In this document: in pieces, positions 1 to 6,736 of the stretch
How positions within the stretch are numbered: position 1 is the stretch's first letter
Layout: each line of letters opens with the position of its first letter
Assembly (NCBI GenBank): GCA_025935275.1
Contig: JAICVP010000094.1
Span: 1-7,861 of the forward strand
Reading direction: 5' to 3'
Source: Thermoleophilia bacterium
Lineage (GTDB): Bacteria; Actinomycetota; Thermoleophilia; Gaiellales; Gaiellaceae
Length of the DNA stretch: 7,861 nucleotides
The notes under the pieces: generated by a model
The model's database searches: none
Told to the model about the DNA's origin: nothing
Seen by the model: the letters and a program-made list of their open reading frames with translations, nothing else
Made by a program: the position numbers and the translations under genes

Positions 1-55
1 CGCCCTCATCATGTGGAAGGACCCGATCCGCCAGGTCGCCGCCCGCGAGGGCTGA
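1..55 (+). CDS. rimI: C-terminal end of probable RimI (ribosomal protein S18-alanine N-acetyltransferase), partial
   Basis: An open frame enters from the left edge (first full codon at base 2) and ends at TGA 53–55, giving the 17-residue tail ALIMWKDPIRQVAAREG. RimI proteins end in a conserved segment of the type 'EDAxIM' shortly before the C-terminus (E. coli ends in EDAIIMALPISM), and ALIM fits it. The gene directly downstream is tsaD, and tsaB–rimI–tsaD is a common bacterial order. RimI acetylates the N-terminal alanine of ribosomal protein S18 and is a GNAT enzyme. The stop codon abuts the tsaD ATG with no gap, so translational coupling is likely. Only 17 residues are visible, so the identification rests on this short motif and on context. 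Confidence 0.6.
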   Translation, partial: ALIMWKDPIRQVAAREG

Positions 56-1024
56 ATGGTCCTCCTCGGGGTCGAGACGTCCTGTGATGAGACCGCGGCC
101 GCCGTGGTCACGGAGGACGGGCGCATCCTGTCGAACGTCGTCTCCTCCCAGGCGGAGCTGCACGCGCGCTTCGGCGGTGTTGTCCCCGAAGTCGCGTCTC
201 GGCGGCACCTCGAGCTCGTCGCGCCGGTGGTCCAGGGGGCGCTGGCCGAAGCCGGCACCTCTCTCGACGGAATCGACGCGGTGGCAGTCACACGCGGGCC
301 GGGCCTCATCGGCGCGCTCCTCGTCGGTATCTCCGCGGCGAAGGCGATCGCGTGGTCGCGCGGGCTGCCCCTGATCCCGGTCGATCATCTCCACGGTCAT
401 GTCGCCTCGCTCTACCTTCAGCCCGACGACGTCGAGCCGCCCTTCCTCTGCCTCCTGGCGAGTGGCGGCCACACCTTGCTCCTCGACGTGCAGGACCGCA
501 CGGGCTTCACCGTCCTCGGCTCGACCCTCGACGACGCGGCGGGGGAGGCCTTCGACAAGGGTGCCCGCCTGCTCGGCCTGGGGTATCCGGGGGGAGCGGC
601 GATCGACCGGCTCGCGCGTGAAGGGGATCCGGAGGCCTACCGCTTCCCGGTCGCCCGCGTCCAGGGGCTCGACTTCTCCTTCTCCGGCCTCAAGACGGCC
701 CTTCTCTACGCCGTGCGCGACCTGAGCACCGAGGAGCTCGAGGCGCGTCGCGCCGACCTCGCTGCGAGTTACCAGCGGGCGATCGTGCGGGCGCTCGTCG
801 GGCGCGCGACCGAGGCCGCGGAGCAGTCGGGCCATTCGAGGATTGCGGTCGTCGGGGGCGTCGCCGCGAACTCGGAGCTCCGCGCCGCGCTTCCGGGCGC
901 GGCCCTGGCGCCTCTACCGCTCTGCACCGACAACGCCGCCATGATCGCCTCGGCGGCCAGGTATGCAACGGCCGTCCCCTTTCCGGAGTATCTTGCGCTC
1001 GATGCCTACGCGACGGCGGCCTGA
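56..1024 (+). CDS. tsaD: tRNA N6-adenosine threonylcarbamoyltransferase TsaD
   Basis: TsaD transfers the threonylcarbamoyl group from TC-AMP to A37 of ANN-decoding tRNAs, working in the cytoplasm with TsaB and TsaE to form t6A. The 322-residue product is close to the usual length (E. coli 337). It opens with the ASKHA-fold signature GVETSCDET (residues 5–13). The metal-binding HLHGH is at 111–115 (His111 and His115), the nucleotide-binding ASGGHT at 135–140, and GEAFDKGARLLGLGYPGG at 163–180. Near the end come VGGVAANSELR (266–276) and the TDNAAMIA segment with metal-ligand Asp292. All key residues look intact. The ATG at 56 directly follows the upstream stop codon, and the N-terminus aligns with the family without extension. 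The 3' end overlaps the next gene by 23 bases. Confidence 0.97.
   Translation: MVLLGVETSCDETAAAVVTEDGRILSNVVSSQAELHARFGGVVPEVASRRHLELVAPVVQGALAEAGTSLDGIDAVAVTRGPGLIGALLVGISAAKAIAWSRGLPLIPVDHLHGHVASLYLQPDDVEPPFLCLLASGGHTLLLDVQDRTGFTVLGSTLDDAAGEAFDKGARLLGLGYPGGAAIDRLAREGDPEAYRFPVARVQGLDFSFSGLKTALLYAVRDLSTEELEARRADLAASYQRAIVRALVGRATEAAEQSGHSRIAVVGGVAANSELRAALPGAALAPLPLCTDNAAMIASAARYATAVPFPEYLALDAYATAA
985..988 (+). promoter_or_regulatory. Possible ribosome-binding site for the S8 protease gene, inside tsaD
   Basis: GGAG lies 13 bases before the ATG at 1002. The spacing is long but usable. It favours 1002 over the upstream in-frame ATG at 963, which has only a weak purine stretch before it. The site lies within the tsaD coding sequence, so translation of the protease may be coupled to that of tsaD. 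Confidence 0.4.
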
Positions 1025-3569
1025 GCTCGCGCGCGCATGGGTGCTCGCTGCTGTCGCGGGGGTCGCGGCGTTCATGCTGGTCGGCAGCGTCCAGGGCGCC
1101 CGCCAGACGGTCACCGATGCCGCGGCCCGCGCCTGGCACTCGATCTTCGGCGACCGTCCGCAGGCGGAGCTTGGCTCGCGGATGATCGTCGTCCTTTCGT
1201 CCCCTTCGCTCGCCGACCGGCTGGAGGCGGCGAGCGGAAAGGTCAACGCGGCCAAGCAGCGCCAGTGGGTCGCCGACATCGAGTCCGAGCAGGAACTGTT
1301 CCTCGCCTCTCTCCGCGACCGGGGCGTCACGATCGAGCCCGAACAAGTCTTCACGAGGACGGTCAACGGCTTCTCGGCCACGCTCGACGCCCGCGCCGTC
1401 GCGGAGCTCGACCGCAACCCGTCGGTGATCGGCGTCTATCCCGTCCGTGCCGTCTACGCCGCCGAGGCCCAGGCGCTGCGCGCGCCGGCGGTCGGCGCGC
1501 AGGCGGGAGCCAGCCTGCCCGGGTTCGACGGCCGGGGGATCAAGATCGCGCTCCTCGACACCGGAGTCGACTCCGGACATGCCGCCCTGGCGAGCCGGCT
1601 GCGCCGCGGCTTCGACGTGGTGGGCGACGACAGGAAGCCGCTCCCCGAGTCGGATCCTGCAGGCAAGGGCGGGGTCGAGGCGCACGGGACCCGGATGGCC
1701 GGGCTGGTTGCGGCCGTTGCGCCGGGGGCGAGGATCGTGCCGATCCGCGTCGTCGGCTGGCAGGAGGGGAAGGACGGGAGCTCCGTGCTCGTCGGACGCG
1801 GCGACCAGCTCATCGCCGGGCTCGAGCGCGCGGTCGACCCGAACGGCGACGGAGCGGTGACCGACGGCGCGACCGTCGCGCTCGTGCCGCTCGTCGAGCC
1901 GTTCGCCGCCTTCACGGACAGCCCGGAGTCCCGGGCGGTCGAGGGCGCCACCAAGCTCGGCACGCTCGTCGTCGCAGCCGCGGGAAACGACGGCAGCTCC
2001 GGCGTCGGCTTCGGCAGCATCGGCGCGCCGGGAGGTGCCCCTGACGCGCTCACCGTCGGCGCCGCGGACACGCGCGCCCGGGTCGCGATGGCGACCGCCT
2101 GGGTCCGGGCGGGCGCCGACACGATCTCTGCGGAGCCCGCCCGCGTTCTCGGCAAGACCGGGCCGGCCGAGCAGCTGACCGCCGACGTCGTCGGCCTCCT
2201 CGGGCCCTCGATCGCGAACCCGTCCCAGGCGACCGAAGCCGAAGCCGCGGGCTCGTCGCTCGGCGATTTCTTCGACACGCGCGGCGTCAGCAGGGTCGCC
2301 GGGCGCGCGGCACTCGTCCCTGCGGACGGAAGCTCACTCGAGGTGAAGGCCCGCAACGCCAAGGCAGCGGGAGCCGCCGCGCTCCTCGTCTACGGGACCG
2401 CGCTGCCGGCCGGCGCCCTGGACGCTGACGAGTCGACGGCGCTGCCCGTGCTTGCGCTGTCGGGCGCCACCGGGGCCGAGGCGATGGACGCTCTCCGGGC
2501 GGGCCGGCCTGTGACGGCCGTCCTCGCTCCGGCAGGGACCGTTGCGAACCCCGGGCTCGATACCGTTGCCGGGTTCTCCTCGGGCGGCCTCTCCTTCGAC
2601 GGGCGCGTGAAGCCCGACGTCGTCGCTCCCGGTGTGGGTCTTGGCACGGTCGACCCGTCGCCGGACGGGTCCGGGCGATACTCGACGGTGAGCGGTTCGA
2701 GCGCCGCGGCCGCTGTCGCAGCGGGCGCCGCAGCTCTCGTCGCGCAGGCGCGCAGCAGCTTGAGCGCCTCGGAGCTCCGCGCAGTCCTCGTGGGGAGCGC
2801 AGAGCCGCTCGGCGGAGTCCAGCCCGTCACGCGTGAGGGCGCCGGCGGTCTCGACCCGGCCGCCGCGTCGACTGCCGAGCTCGCGGTCGAGCCCGCGACC
2901 GTTGCGTTCGGCCGCGCGGGCGGCGCCGACTGGTCCTCAGCGCAGACCCTGACCGTTAAGAACCTTTCCAGCCGGCCGCTCGAGGTTGGATTCGGGCTCG
3001 TCCCGGATCAGCCCGGCCCCGCGCGCGTCGGGTTCACTGTGCAGCCGGCCCACCTGAGTCTCGGGCCCGGCGCGTCGTCGAGCGTGCAGCTCAGCGTGTC
3101 CGGCACGGCCGAGCTCGGGGACGGGGCGAGCGGCGTCGTGGTCGTCTCGGCCCGCGGCGCGCGCGCGGCCCGGATTCCCTGGGCGATCGCACCGCGGCCG
3201 GGAGACCTGGCCCTCGTCGATTCCGTCAGCCTGTCCAACTGGCAGTTCGCGCCGTCGAAGTCCGCCCCCGTCGTCCTCGCCTTCCGCGCAGGGCGCGCCG
3301 TCCCCGGCACCGGCGGCGAGCAGATCGAACCCGTCGGGCTCCTCGACCTCGAGCTTTGGACGCCCAAGGGCAAGCGCCTCGGCGTCATCGCCCGGCTGCG
3401 CGACCTCTTGCCCGGCCGCTACGCGTTCGGCCTGACCGGCCGCGGGCCGGACGGCAGGGTCCTCGCGCCCGGCACGTATGTCCTCCGCCTTCGCGCCCAG
3501 CCGGTCGACGCGGCCGACGGGACGCCGCCGTCGACCGCCGACACCGTCTTCCGGATCACCGACCAGTAA
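1002..3569 (+). CDS. Secreted subtilisin-like (S8) serine protease with I9 prodomain, PA insert and C-terminal Ig-like domains
   Basis: This 855-residue protein is predicted to be exported. A basic start (MPTRRRPELAR) is followed by a hydrophobic stretch to about residue 30, a signal peptide or membrane anchor. An inhibitor-I9-like propeptide spans about 50–145. The subtilase core carries Asp186 (LLDTGVD), His228 (AHGTRMAG), oxyanion Asn329 (AAAGND) and Ser567 (SGSSAAAA). A PA-like domain (about 360–520) is inserted between Asn and Ser, as in many large extracellular S8 proteases. VKPDVVAPG precedes the Ser motif. The tail has an Ig-like region (about 630–720), and the last 51 residues resemble the FlgD/Ig fold (GRYAFGLTGRGPDG…GTYVLRLRA). 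Three motifs deviate from consensus: HGTR for HGTH, no proline after the nucleophile, and no SLG strand (VALVPLVEPF instead). Activity is therefore likely but not certain. An in-frame ATG at 963 would add 13 residues before a less typical signal sequence. No cell-wall sorting motif is visible. The substrate is unknown. Confidence 0.88.
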   Translation: MPTRRRPELARAWVLAAVAGVAAFMLVGSVQGARQTVTDAAARAWHSIFGDRPQAELGSRMIVVLSSPSLADRLEAASGKVNAAKQRQWVADIESEQELFLASLRDRGVTIEPEQVFTRTVNGFSATLDARAVAELDRNPSVIGVYPVRAVYAAEAQALRAPAVGAQAGASLPGFDGRGIKIALLDTGVDSGHAALASRLRRGFDVVGDDRKPLPESDPAGKGGVEAHGTRMAGLVAAVAPGARIVPIRVVGWQEGKDGSSVLVGRGDQLIAGLERAVDPNGDGAVTDGATVALVPLVEPFAAFTDSPESRAVEGATKLGTLVVAAAGNDGSSGVGFGSIGAPGGAPDALTVGAADTRARVAMATAWVRAGADTISAEPARVLGKTGPAEQLTADVVGLLGPSIANPSQATEAEAAGSSLGDFFDTRGVSRVAGRAALVPADGSSLEVKARNAKAAGAAALLVYGTALPAGALDADESTALPVLALSGATGAEAMDALRAGRPVTAVLAPAGTVANPGLDTVAGFSSGGLSFDGRVKPDVVAPGVGLGTVDPSPDGSGRYSTVSGSSAAAAVAAGAAALVAQARSSLSASELRAVLVGSAEPLGGVQPVTREGAGGLDPAAASTAELAVEPATVAFGRAGGADWSSAQTLTVKNLSSRPLEVGFGLVPDQPGPARVGFTVQPAHLSLGPGASSSVQLSVSGTAELGDGASGVVVVSARGARAARIPWAIAPRPGDLALVDSVSLSNWQFAPSKSAPVVLAFRAGRAVPGTGGEQIEPVGLLDLELWTPKGKRLGVIARLRDLLPGRYAFGLTGRGPDGRVLAPGTYVLRLRAQPVDAADGTPPSTADTVFRITDQ

Positions 3570-3574
3570 AGGAG
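3568..3574 (+). promoter_or_regulatory. Strong ribosome-binding site that fixes the GTG start of glutamate dehydrogenase
   Basis: AAAGGAG begins inside the protease stop codon (TAA 3567–3569) and lies six bases before GTG 3581. It is the best Shine–Dalgarno match in the window. It supports starting at 3581 rather than extending the open frame back into the protease gene. The protease–dehydrogenase gap is only 11 bases, so co-transcription is likely. Confidence 0.8.
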
Positions 3575-3580
3575 CTCTGG

Positions 3581-4855
3581 GTGACCACTGTCGAAGCCCC
3601 TTCATCGCACCTGAAGGAAAACCCCTGGGAGATGGCGCGGAGCCAGTTGCGCCAGACGGCCGGCCAGATCGGGATGGAGGACAGCATGTTGAACGTCCTC
3701 CTTGAGTGCAAGAAGTGCGTCGCCGTCTCCGTGCCGACCCGGATGGACGACGGCTCCGTACGTGTCTTCGAGGGGTTCCGCTGCACGCACAACGTCGCGC
3801 GCGGGCCCTCGAAGGGCGGGATCCGCTACCACCACGAGGTCACGCTCGAGGAGACGAAGGCGCTCGCGATGTGGATGACCTGGAAGTGCGCTCTCATGGG
3901 CCTTCCGTTCGGCGGAGCGAAGGGCGGCGTGGTCGTGAATCCCAAGCAGCTCTCCGTCACCGAGTTGGAGCGGATGACGCGGCGCTACACCACCGAGATC
4001 ATCAACTTCATCGGGCCGGAGGCGGACATCCCTGCTCCGGACGTGGGCACGAGCCCGCGCGAGATGGCCTGGATCTTCGACACGTACTCGATGAACAAGG
4101 GCTACTCGGTGCTCGGCGTCGTCACCGGCAAGCCGCTCGAGGTGGGCGGCTCGGTCGGCAGGGTGGAGGCAACCGCCCGCGGCGCGGCGTTCTGCGTCCG
4201 CGAGGCGCTGCGAAAGCAGGATCTGTCCATCGAGGATCGCAAGGTCGCCGTGCAGGGCTTCGGCAATGTCGGCTCGAACCTCGCGCTCATCCTGGCCGAC
4301 CAGGGCGCGACCATCGTGGCGCTCTCCGACTCCGGCGGAGGAGTGCACAGCGCGGACGGCATCGACGTGCGGGCCGCTCTCGCCCACAAGCGGGAGACGG
4401 GTTCGCTCGAAGGACTGGCAGGCACGGAGACACTCACGAACGAGGAGCTGCTGCTCGTCGACTGCGACGTGCTCGCGCCGTGTGCGCTCGAGCAGGTGAT
4501 CACCGGCGAAAATGCCGATCAGGTCAAGGCGACCATCGTCTGCGAAGGGGCGAACGGACCGGTCACTCCGGAAGCCGACGCGATTCTCGACGACCGCGGA
4601 ATCCTCGTCCTTCCCGACGTGCTCGCGAACGCGGGCGGCGTCGTGGTCTCCTACTTCGAGTGGGTGCAGGGCCTCCAGGAGTACTTCTGGAAGGAGTCCG
4701 AGGTGAACGCAAAGCTGAACGACATCATCACGCGCGCGTTCGCGGAGACCTGGAGGGCGCACGAGGAGCGCTCCCTGCCGATGCGCCAGGCCGCGTACGC
4801 GCTCGCGGTGGGACGCGTCGCCGAGGCGACGACGACCCGTGGCCTCTACCCCTAG
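3581..4855 (+). CDS. Glutamate dehydrogenase (Glu/Leu/Phe/Val dehydrogenase family)
   Basis: The 424-residue cytoplasmic enzyme should interconvert glutamate with 2-oxoglutarate and ammonia using NAD(P), linking nitrogen assimilation to the TCA cycle; the family acts as hexamers. The N-terminal dimerisation/substrate domain has SKGGIRYH (77–84), KCALMGLPFGGAKGG (102–116, with Lys102 and catalytic Lys114) and PAPDVGT (151–157, catalytic Asp154). The Rossmann domain has the dinucleotide loop GFGNVGS (226–232), and Asp250 sits at the end of the second strand (ALSDSGGG), an acidic residue that suggests NAD(H) preference. The end contains CEGANGPVTPEAD (321–333) and LANAGGVVVSYFEW (348–361). Length is normal for the roughly 420-residue bacterial and archaeal type. 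GTG is chosen because of the AAAGGAG site and because homologues begin near here. A leucine or other amino-acid dehydrogenase is less likely given the motifs. The 3' end overlaps the glutaredoxin-like gene by 17 bases. Confidence 0.93.
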   Translation: MTTVEAPSSHLKENPWEMARSQLRQTAGQIGMEDSMLNVLLECKKCVAVSVPTRMDDGSVRVFEGFRCTHNVARGPSKGGIRYHHEVTLEETKALAMWMTWKCALMGLPFGGAKGGVVVNPKQLSVTELERMTRRYTTEIINFIGPEADIPAPDVGTSPREMAWIFDTYSMNKGYSVLGVVTGKPLEVGGSVGRVEATARGAAFCVREALRKQDLSIEDRKVAVQGFGNVGSNLALILADQGATIVALSDSGGGVHSADGIDVRAALAHKRETGSLEGLAGTETLTNEELLLVDCDVLAPCALEQVITGENADQVKATIVCEGANGPVTPEADAILDDRGILVLPDVLANAGGVVVSYFEWVQGLQEYFWKESEVNAKLNDIITRAFAETWRAHEERSLPMRQAAYALAVGRVAEATTTRGLYP

Positions 4856-5093
4856 CGCGCACGTCGTCACGCTGGTCCATGCGGAGGGCTGCCACCTCTG
4901 CGAGAGCGCGCGGCGGGTGATCGAAGGCGTCCGCGGGGAGGTCTCCTTCGAGCTCGAGGAGGTCGACATCACCGGCGACGAGGAGCTCGAGGCCCGCTAT
5001 CGCGAGCGCATCCCGGTCGTCCTCGTGGACGGGGAAGAGGCGTTCACCTACTTCGTCACGCCCGACGGCCTGCGGCGACGAGTCGAACCCTAG
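4839..5093 (+). CDS. Small glutaredoxin-like thiol-redox protein (DUF836 type)
   Basis: This 84-residue protein has a thioredoxin-fold pattern. A first strand (HVVTLVHAEG) leads into Cys-His-Leu-Cys (residues 18–21), the CxxC redox site at the start of helix 1. The sequence then has EVDITGDEELEARYRERIPVVLVDGEE, where the Ile-Pro pair (58–59) matches the cis-proline loop facing the active site. It is typical of the short glutaredoxin-like (DUF836) family and probably acts in cytoplasmic thiol–disulfide exchange; its partner is unknown. The start is GTG 4839, inside the end of the dehydrogenase gene. Only a weak GAGG (4823–4826) precedes it, so it may rely on translational coupling. No later in-frame ATG or GTG would leave the first strand intact. 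Small glutaredoxin genes beside rex are known in Actinobacteria, which supports the call. Confidence 0.85.
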   Translation: MASTPSAHVVTLVHAEGCHLCESARRVIEGVRGEVSFELEEVDITGDEELEARYRERIPVVLVDGEEAFTYFVTPDGLRRRVEP

Positions 5094-5106
5094 GGCGCAC
5101 AAACTC

Positions 5107-5127
5107 CGGCCTCGGCCGCAGATTTCT
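5107..5127 (+). terminator. Weak possible terminator after the glutaredoxin-like gene
   Basis: CGGC-CTCG-GCCG (5107–5118) can form a short GC hairpin and is followed by a T-richer stretch (ATTTCTT). The stem is only four or five base pairs and the T-run is interrupted, so this could be chance in GC-rich DNA. It lies where a terminator separating rex from the upstream operon would be expected. Confidence 0.2.
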
Positions 5128-5156
5128 TCCCTCCGCACCGGGGTTCGGGGTGTCGC

Positions 5157-5162
5157 TATCGT
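5157..5162 (+). promoter_or_regulatory. Possible -10 element for leaderless rex transcription
   Basis: TATCGT fits the actinobacterial -10 pattern TAnnnT and ends nine bases before the rex ATG (5172). A transcript starting six or seven bases downstream would begin almost at the start codon. This agrees with the absence of any Shine–Dalgarno sequence in the preceding 20 bases. No convincing -35 box is visible. Suggestive only. Confidence 0.35.
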
Positions 5163-5171
5163 GTTACAAGC

Positions 5172-5828
5172 ATGACGGCGGGGCTTATGACCGAGGGCGA
5201 GGCGCGGGCGGGCGAACGGCTCACCGTCGGCGTCGCCGCGCGGCTCAGCCAGTACCTGCGCGTGCTCACCCAGGCCAAGAAGATGGGCCAGGAGCGCATC
5301 TCCTCGCAGGAGATGAGCGAGTACACGAACATCAACGCCACGCAGATCCGGCGCGACCTTTCGGCGTTCGGAAAGTTCGGCAAGCGCGGCGTCGGCTACA
5401 ACATCGACGGCCTTATCTCGGAGATCCGCAAGATCCTGCGCACGCAGGGGCAGCACAACATCGCCCTCTTCGGCGCCGGCCGCCTCGGCCAGGCGATCGC
5501 GAGCTCCACGGTCTTCGCCGACCACGGCTTCAACATCGCGGCCGCCTTCGACACCGACCAGGGCAAGGTCGGCCAGCCGATCGGAGACTCGACGATCCGC
5601 GACTACGGGGAGCTCAAGGACGCGATCCGCGAGAAGAACATCATCGTCGCCGTGCTCGCCATCCCGCCCGAAGAGGCTCAGCGCGTTGCGGACGACGTCG
5701 TCGGCGCCGGGGTGAAGATCATCTTCAACTACACCGAGGCGCTCCTCCACGCACCGGCCGACGTCACGGTGCACACGACGAGCCCCGCAGTCGAGCTCCT
5801 CTACGCGCTCTACTTCCACCTGACCTAG
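5172..5828 (+). CDS. rex: Redox-sensing transcriptional repressor Rex
   Basis: Rex is a homodimeric repressor that leaves DNA when NADH binds, switching respiratory and fermentative genes with the NADH/NAD+ ratio. The 218-residue protein has the N-terminal winged-helix domain (about 17–88), with recognition region TNINATQIRRDLSAFGKFGKRGVGYNID (52–79) very close to the family. A Rossmann domain follows: glycine loop FGAGRLGQAI (100–109), AFDTDQGKVGQPI (125–137) and AVLAIPPEEAQ (160–170). The swapped C-terminal helix ends in AVELLYALYFHL. Length is normal (about 210–230). The start is ATG 5172; a second in-frame ATG at 5187 has a GC-rich purine stretch too close upstream, so 5172 is preferred as a probable leaderless start. 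No full Rex operator (inverted TTGTG/CACAA pair) was found nearby. In streptomycetes rex is followed by hemA, but here it converges on a MarR–GNAT gene. Confidence 0.96.
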   Translation: MTAGLMTEGEARAGERLTVGVAARLSQYLRVLTQAKKMGQERISSQEMSEYTNINATQIRRDLSAFGKFGKRGVGYNIDGLISEIRKILRTQGQHNIALFGAGRLGQAIASSTVFADHGFNIAAAFDTDQGKVGQPIGDSTIRDYGELKDAIREKNIIVAVLAIPPEEAQRVADDVVGAGVKIIFNYTEALLHAPADVTVHTTSPAVELLYALYFHLT

Positions 5829-6718
5829 TCGCTCGGCGGCAGGCGCTTCTCGAACCAGTGGTGGGCGTAGGGCTCGCCGTTGAAGTCGGCGATCTCCGCG
5901 TAGCCCGACGAGCGGTACATCGAGATCGCCTCGGTGAGGTTCCGGTTCGTGTCTAGCCGAGTGGCGGGCGCGCCGGCCTCGCGCGCCTTCCGTTCGAGCT
6001 CCGAGAGGAGCCGCCGGCCCAGGCCGAGCCCCCGGACTTCCGGCGCGACCCACATGCGCTTGATCTCCGCCGGTTCCTCGCCGTGGACGATCAGGCCGCC
6101 GCAGCCCACCGGCTCGCCGCGCAGGCGCGCGAGCAGGAACAGGCCCTTCGGCGGCGCCATCTCGCCGGGATCCGGCAGGCTGCTCGTCGCCGGGTCGAAG
6201 CCGGTATCGAAGCGCTCGCGGAGCTCGGCGTAGTACTGCTCGAGGCACCAGCGCCCGGCCGGGCTGCGCGGGCTCTCCACCGCGACCGAGATGAGGGATG
6301 CCGTCAGCAGCCGCTCGACCGTTTTCATGGCGGAGACGAGCTCTCGTTCGTGGCGCTCGCTCAGCGGCTCGAGAACGGACGCGGCAAGCGTTTCCGAGCG
6401 TGACTCGAGCTCGTCCCACTCGCGCACGCCCCGGGGGGTCAGGGTCGCGCGTCGGACACGTGCGTCGGCTGCGTCGGGCCGAACCGCGACCAGTCCTTCT
6501 CCCTCGAGCGCGCGGAGCAGCCGGCTCAGGTACCCCGAATCGAGCCCGAGCCTGGCGCGGAGATCACGGACTTCGGCTCCGTCCCGACCGATCTCCCAGA
6601 GAAGCCGCGCCTGGCCGAGGGGCCGCCTGCGTCCCAGGAACCGCTCGCTGAGCGCCCCCGCTCGCTCGGTCGCGACCCGGTTGAACCTGCGTACCTGTGC
6701 GATCTGCGCGGCGTCCAT
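5825..6718 (-). CDS. MarR–GNAT fusion: helix-turn-helix regulator with N-acetyltransferase domain
   Basis: The 297-residue protein joins two known modules. Residues 1–145 are MarR-like. The winged helix runs from PLGQARLLWEIG (33–44) through LRARLGLDSGYLSRLLRALEGEGLV (53–77), with a wing at RPDAADARVRRATLTPRG (80–97). Residues about 150–297 are a GNAT acetyltransferase, with GLFLLARLRGEPVGCGGL (192–209) and the acetyl-CoA loop VAPEVRGLGLGRRL (224–237, RGLGLG at 229–234). The YRSSGYAEI segment follows (268–276). Such bifunctional proteins are widespread in Actinobacteria; the ligand and acetyl acceptor here are unknown. The ATG at 6718 is chosen because the MarR domain begins here. An upstream extension of the frame would run through the palindromic operator and intergenic DNA. 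No good ribosome-binding site precedes it, so translation may be nearly leaderless. Its stop codon overlaps the rex stop codon on the other strand. Confidence 0.92.
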   Translation of the reverse strand: MDAAQIAQVRRFNRVATERAGALSERFLGRRRPLGQARLLWEIGRDGAEVRDLRARLGLDSGYLSRLLRALEGEGLVAVRPDAADARVRRATLTPRGVREWDELESRSETLAASVLEPLSERHERELVSAMKTVERLLTASLISVAVESPRSPAGRWCLEQYYAELRERFDTGFDPATSSLPDPGEMAPPKGLFLLARLRGEPVGCGGLIVHGEEPAEIKRMWVAPEVRGLGLGRRLLSELERKAREAGAPATRLDTNRNLTEAISMYRSSGYAEIADFNGEPYAHHWFEKRLPPSD

Positions 6719-6720
6719 TC

Positions 6721-6736
6721 TCTGACTAAAGTCAGA
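6721..6736. promoter_or_regulatory. Perfect palindrome, probable MarR operator
   Basis: TCTGACT-AA-AGTCAGA is a perfect inverted repeat with 7-bp arms and a 2-bp centre. It ends two bases before the ATG of the MarR–GNAT gene. MarR dimers bind palindromes of about this size, usually over their own promoter, so autorepression is the natural inference. The flanking stretch (GAAATATCACG on the plus strand) is AT-richer than the surroundings, as expected for a promoter, but I could not fix -10 and -35 boxes. Confidence 0.65.

Noticed and set aside
963..1001. ATG 963 as the start of the S8 protease
   Set aside because: It adds 13 residues ahead of a good signal peptide that begins at ATG 1002. The 963 site has a weaker ribosome-binding site and deeper overlap with tsaD. 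It cannot be fully excluded.
690..2362. Minus-strand and alternative plus-strand frames across tsaD and the protease
   Set aside because: The products are rich in Arg/Pro/Ser and show no domain signatures, while the annotated frames have full sets of catalytic motifs.
5094..5171. Rex operator upstream of rex
   Set aside because: CACAAA at 5098–5103 and the TGTTACA stretch near 5162 do not form the spaced TTGTG/CACAA inverted repeat required.
3602..6419. Long minus-strand open frames opposite glutamate dehydrogenase, the glutaredoxin-like gene and rex (up to 563 codons)
   Set aside because: They are low-complexity, Arg/Ala/Gly-rich translations opposite genes with clear family motifs. Such long antisense frames are expected in very GC-rich DNA.
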